From positions 1 through 5,855 of the forward strand of contig CALLDA010000017.1 in the NCBI GenBank assembly GCA_937998635.1: a DNA stretch of 5,855 bases. Direction: 5' to 3'. The position numbers were made by a program, and so were the translations under genes. Positions 5,443 to 5,855 of the stretch are shown here, in pieces. The notes below the pieces were generated by a model. It was not told where the DNA came from and searched no databases. It saw nothing but the letters and a program-made list of their open reading frames with translations. Positions within the stretch are counted from its first letter, which is position 1. The number at the start of each line of letters is the position of its first letter. Source of the DNA: an uncultured Pseudomonadales bacterium. Its GTDB lineage: Bacteria; Pseudomonadota; Gammaproteobacteria; Pseudomonadales; Porticoccaceae.

Positions 5443-5855
5443 ATGGCTCGAATTATAAAACTGATGAAATTACCAACGCTCACGCTAGCGATGCTTTGTT
5501 TCTGCATAAGCTCGGGATGGGCTGAATCTGAGCCTTTAATCTCGGAGGACATACTTCAAAGTCCTGACCGGACGCCTGGCTTTGTTCAGCGCGACGCTTA
5601 TCGACACCCGGCAGAAACTCTGACCTTTTTTGATGTGCAAGCCGATATGACCGTAGTAGAAATCTGGCCCGGTGGTGGTTGGTATAGTGAAATCCTGGCC
5701 CCGCATCTCAGTAAAGGTAAGTTATACGCAGCACATTTTGCAGAAGACTCAGGCCTAAAATATTTTCGCGACTCTCGGCAGGCCTTTAAGGAAAAACTCA
5801 AGGCCTATCCAGAAGTCTACCAAAGTGTTGAATTAGCTGAATTCAGCCCAAAGAA
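5443..5855 (+). CDS. Predicted SAM-dependent methyltransferase with signal peptide (COG4798-like), 3' end outside window
   Basis: The frame is open from ATG 5443 to the window edge (137 complete codons), preceded by GGAGAG with 5-base spacing. Residues 1-27 form a Sec-type signal peptide: basic start (MARIIKLMK), hydrophobic core (LTLAMLCFCI) and a likely cleavage after GWA (25-27). The mature part begins 'ESEPLISEDILQSPDRTPGF', then DAYRHPAETLTFF, then VVEIWPGGGWYSEIL (71-85), a variant of the glycine-rich SAM-binding motif I. A following 'KGKLYAAHF' (91-99) resembles strand beta-2. This matches the exported predicted-methyltransferase family COG4798 as I remember it; substrate is unknown. 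SAM-dependent catalysis in the periplasm would be unusual, so the domain may have lost or changed its activity. It begins 62 bp after the thiamine-binding gene, so co-transcription is possible but not certain. Confidence 0.82.
   Translation, partial: MARIIKLMKLPTLTLAMLCFCISSGWAESEPLISEDILQSPDRTPGFVQRDAYRHPAETLTFFDVQADMTVVEIWPGGGWYSEILAPHLSKGKLYAAHFAEDSGLKYFRDSRQAFKEKLKAYPEVYQSVELAEFSPK

Noticed and set aside
1..5855. Mobile elements, tRNA/rRNA genes, CRISPR arrays
   Set aside because: No transposase or integrase motifs, no terminal inverted repeats with target duplications, no tRNA cloverleaf and no regularly spaced repeats were seen.

Overview
The window looks like a chromosomal stretch of a marine-type gammaproteobacterium. 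The basis is a TonB-dependent outer-membrane receptor, moderate GC, and proteobacterial-style families (PnuC/PnuT permease, ThiK-like kinase, COG4798-type methyltransferase). Species cannot be read from the sequence. Both window edges cut through a gene: a TonB-dependent receptor at the left and a secreted methyltransferase-like protein at the right.

Left block (1-2245, + strand): the C-terminal third or so of a TonB-dependent receptor is followed by three tightly packed genes. These are an 82-residue YkoF-like (thiamine/hydroxymethylpyrimidine-binding fold) protein, a PnuC-family permease whose TTG start directly abuts the previous stop, and a phosphotransferase of the thiamine/choline kinase type. 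Together they read as a thiamine (or thiamine-precursor) uptake and salvage operon: outer-membrane import, inner-membrane facilitated diffusion, and trapping by phosphorylation. The YkoF-like protein has no signal peptide and should be cytosolic; its exact role is open. No TPP riboswitch is visible here; if one controls the operon it lies upstream of the window.

Middle block (2329-3372, - strand): a CysK-type PLP-dependent cysteine synthase, convergent with the kinase gene and divergent from the next gene. The 205-bp divergent intergenic region (3373-3577) carries an 8+8 bp near-perfect palindrome, a bulged hairpin in the cysK leader, a 12-bp tandem repeat and a possible 12-codon leader ORF.

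Right block (3578-5855, + strand): a group II PLP-dependent (aromatic-amino-acid-type) decarboxylase, a 98-residue MTH1187-family thiamine-binding protein 15 bp downstream, then the start of a predicted SAM-methyltransferase with an N-terminal signal peptide. The window therefore contains two small proteins of the thiamine-binding ferredoxin-like superfamily in two separate transcription units. That recurrence is the most interesting functional signal here; everything else is recognisable by family.
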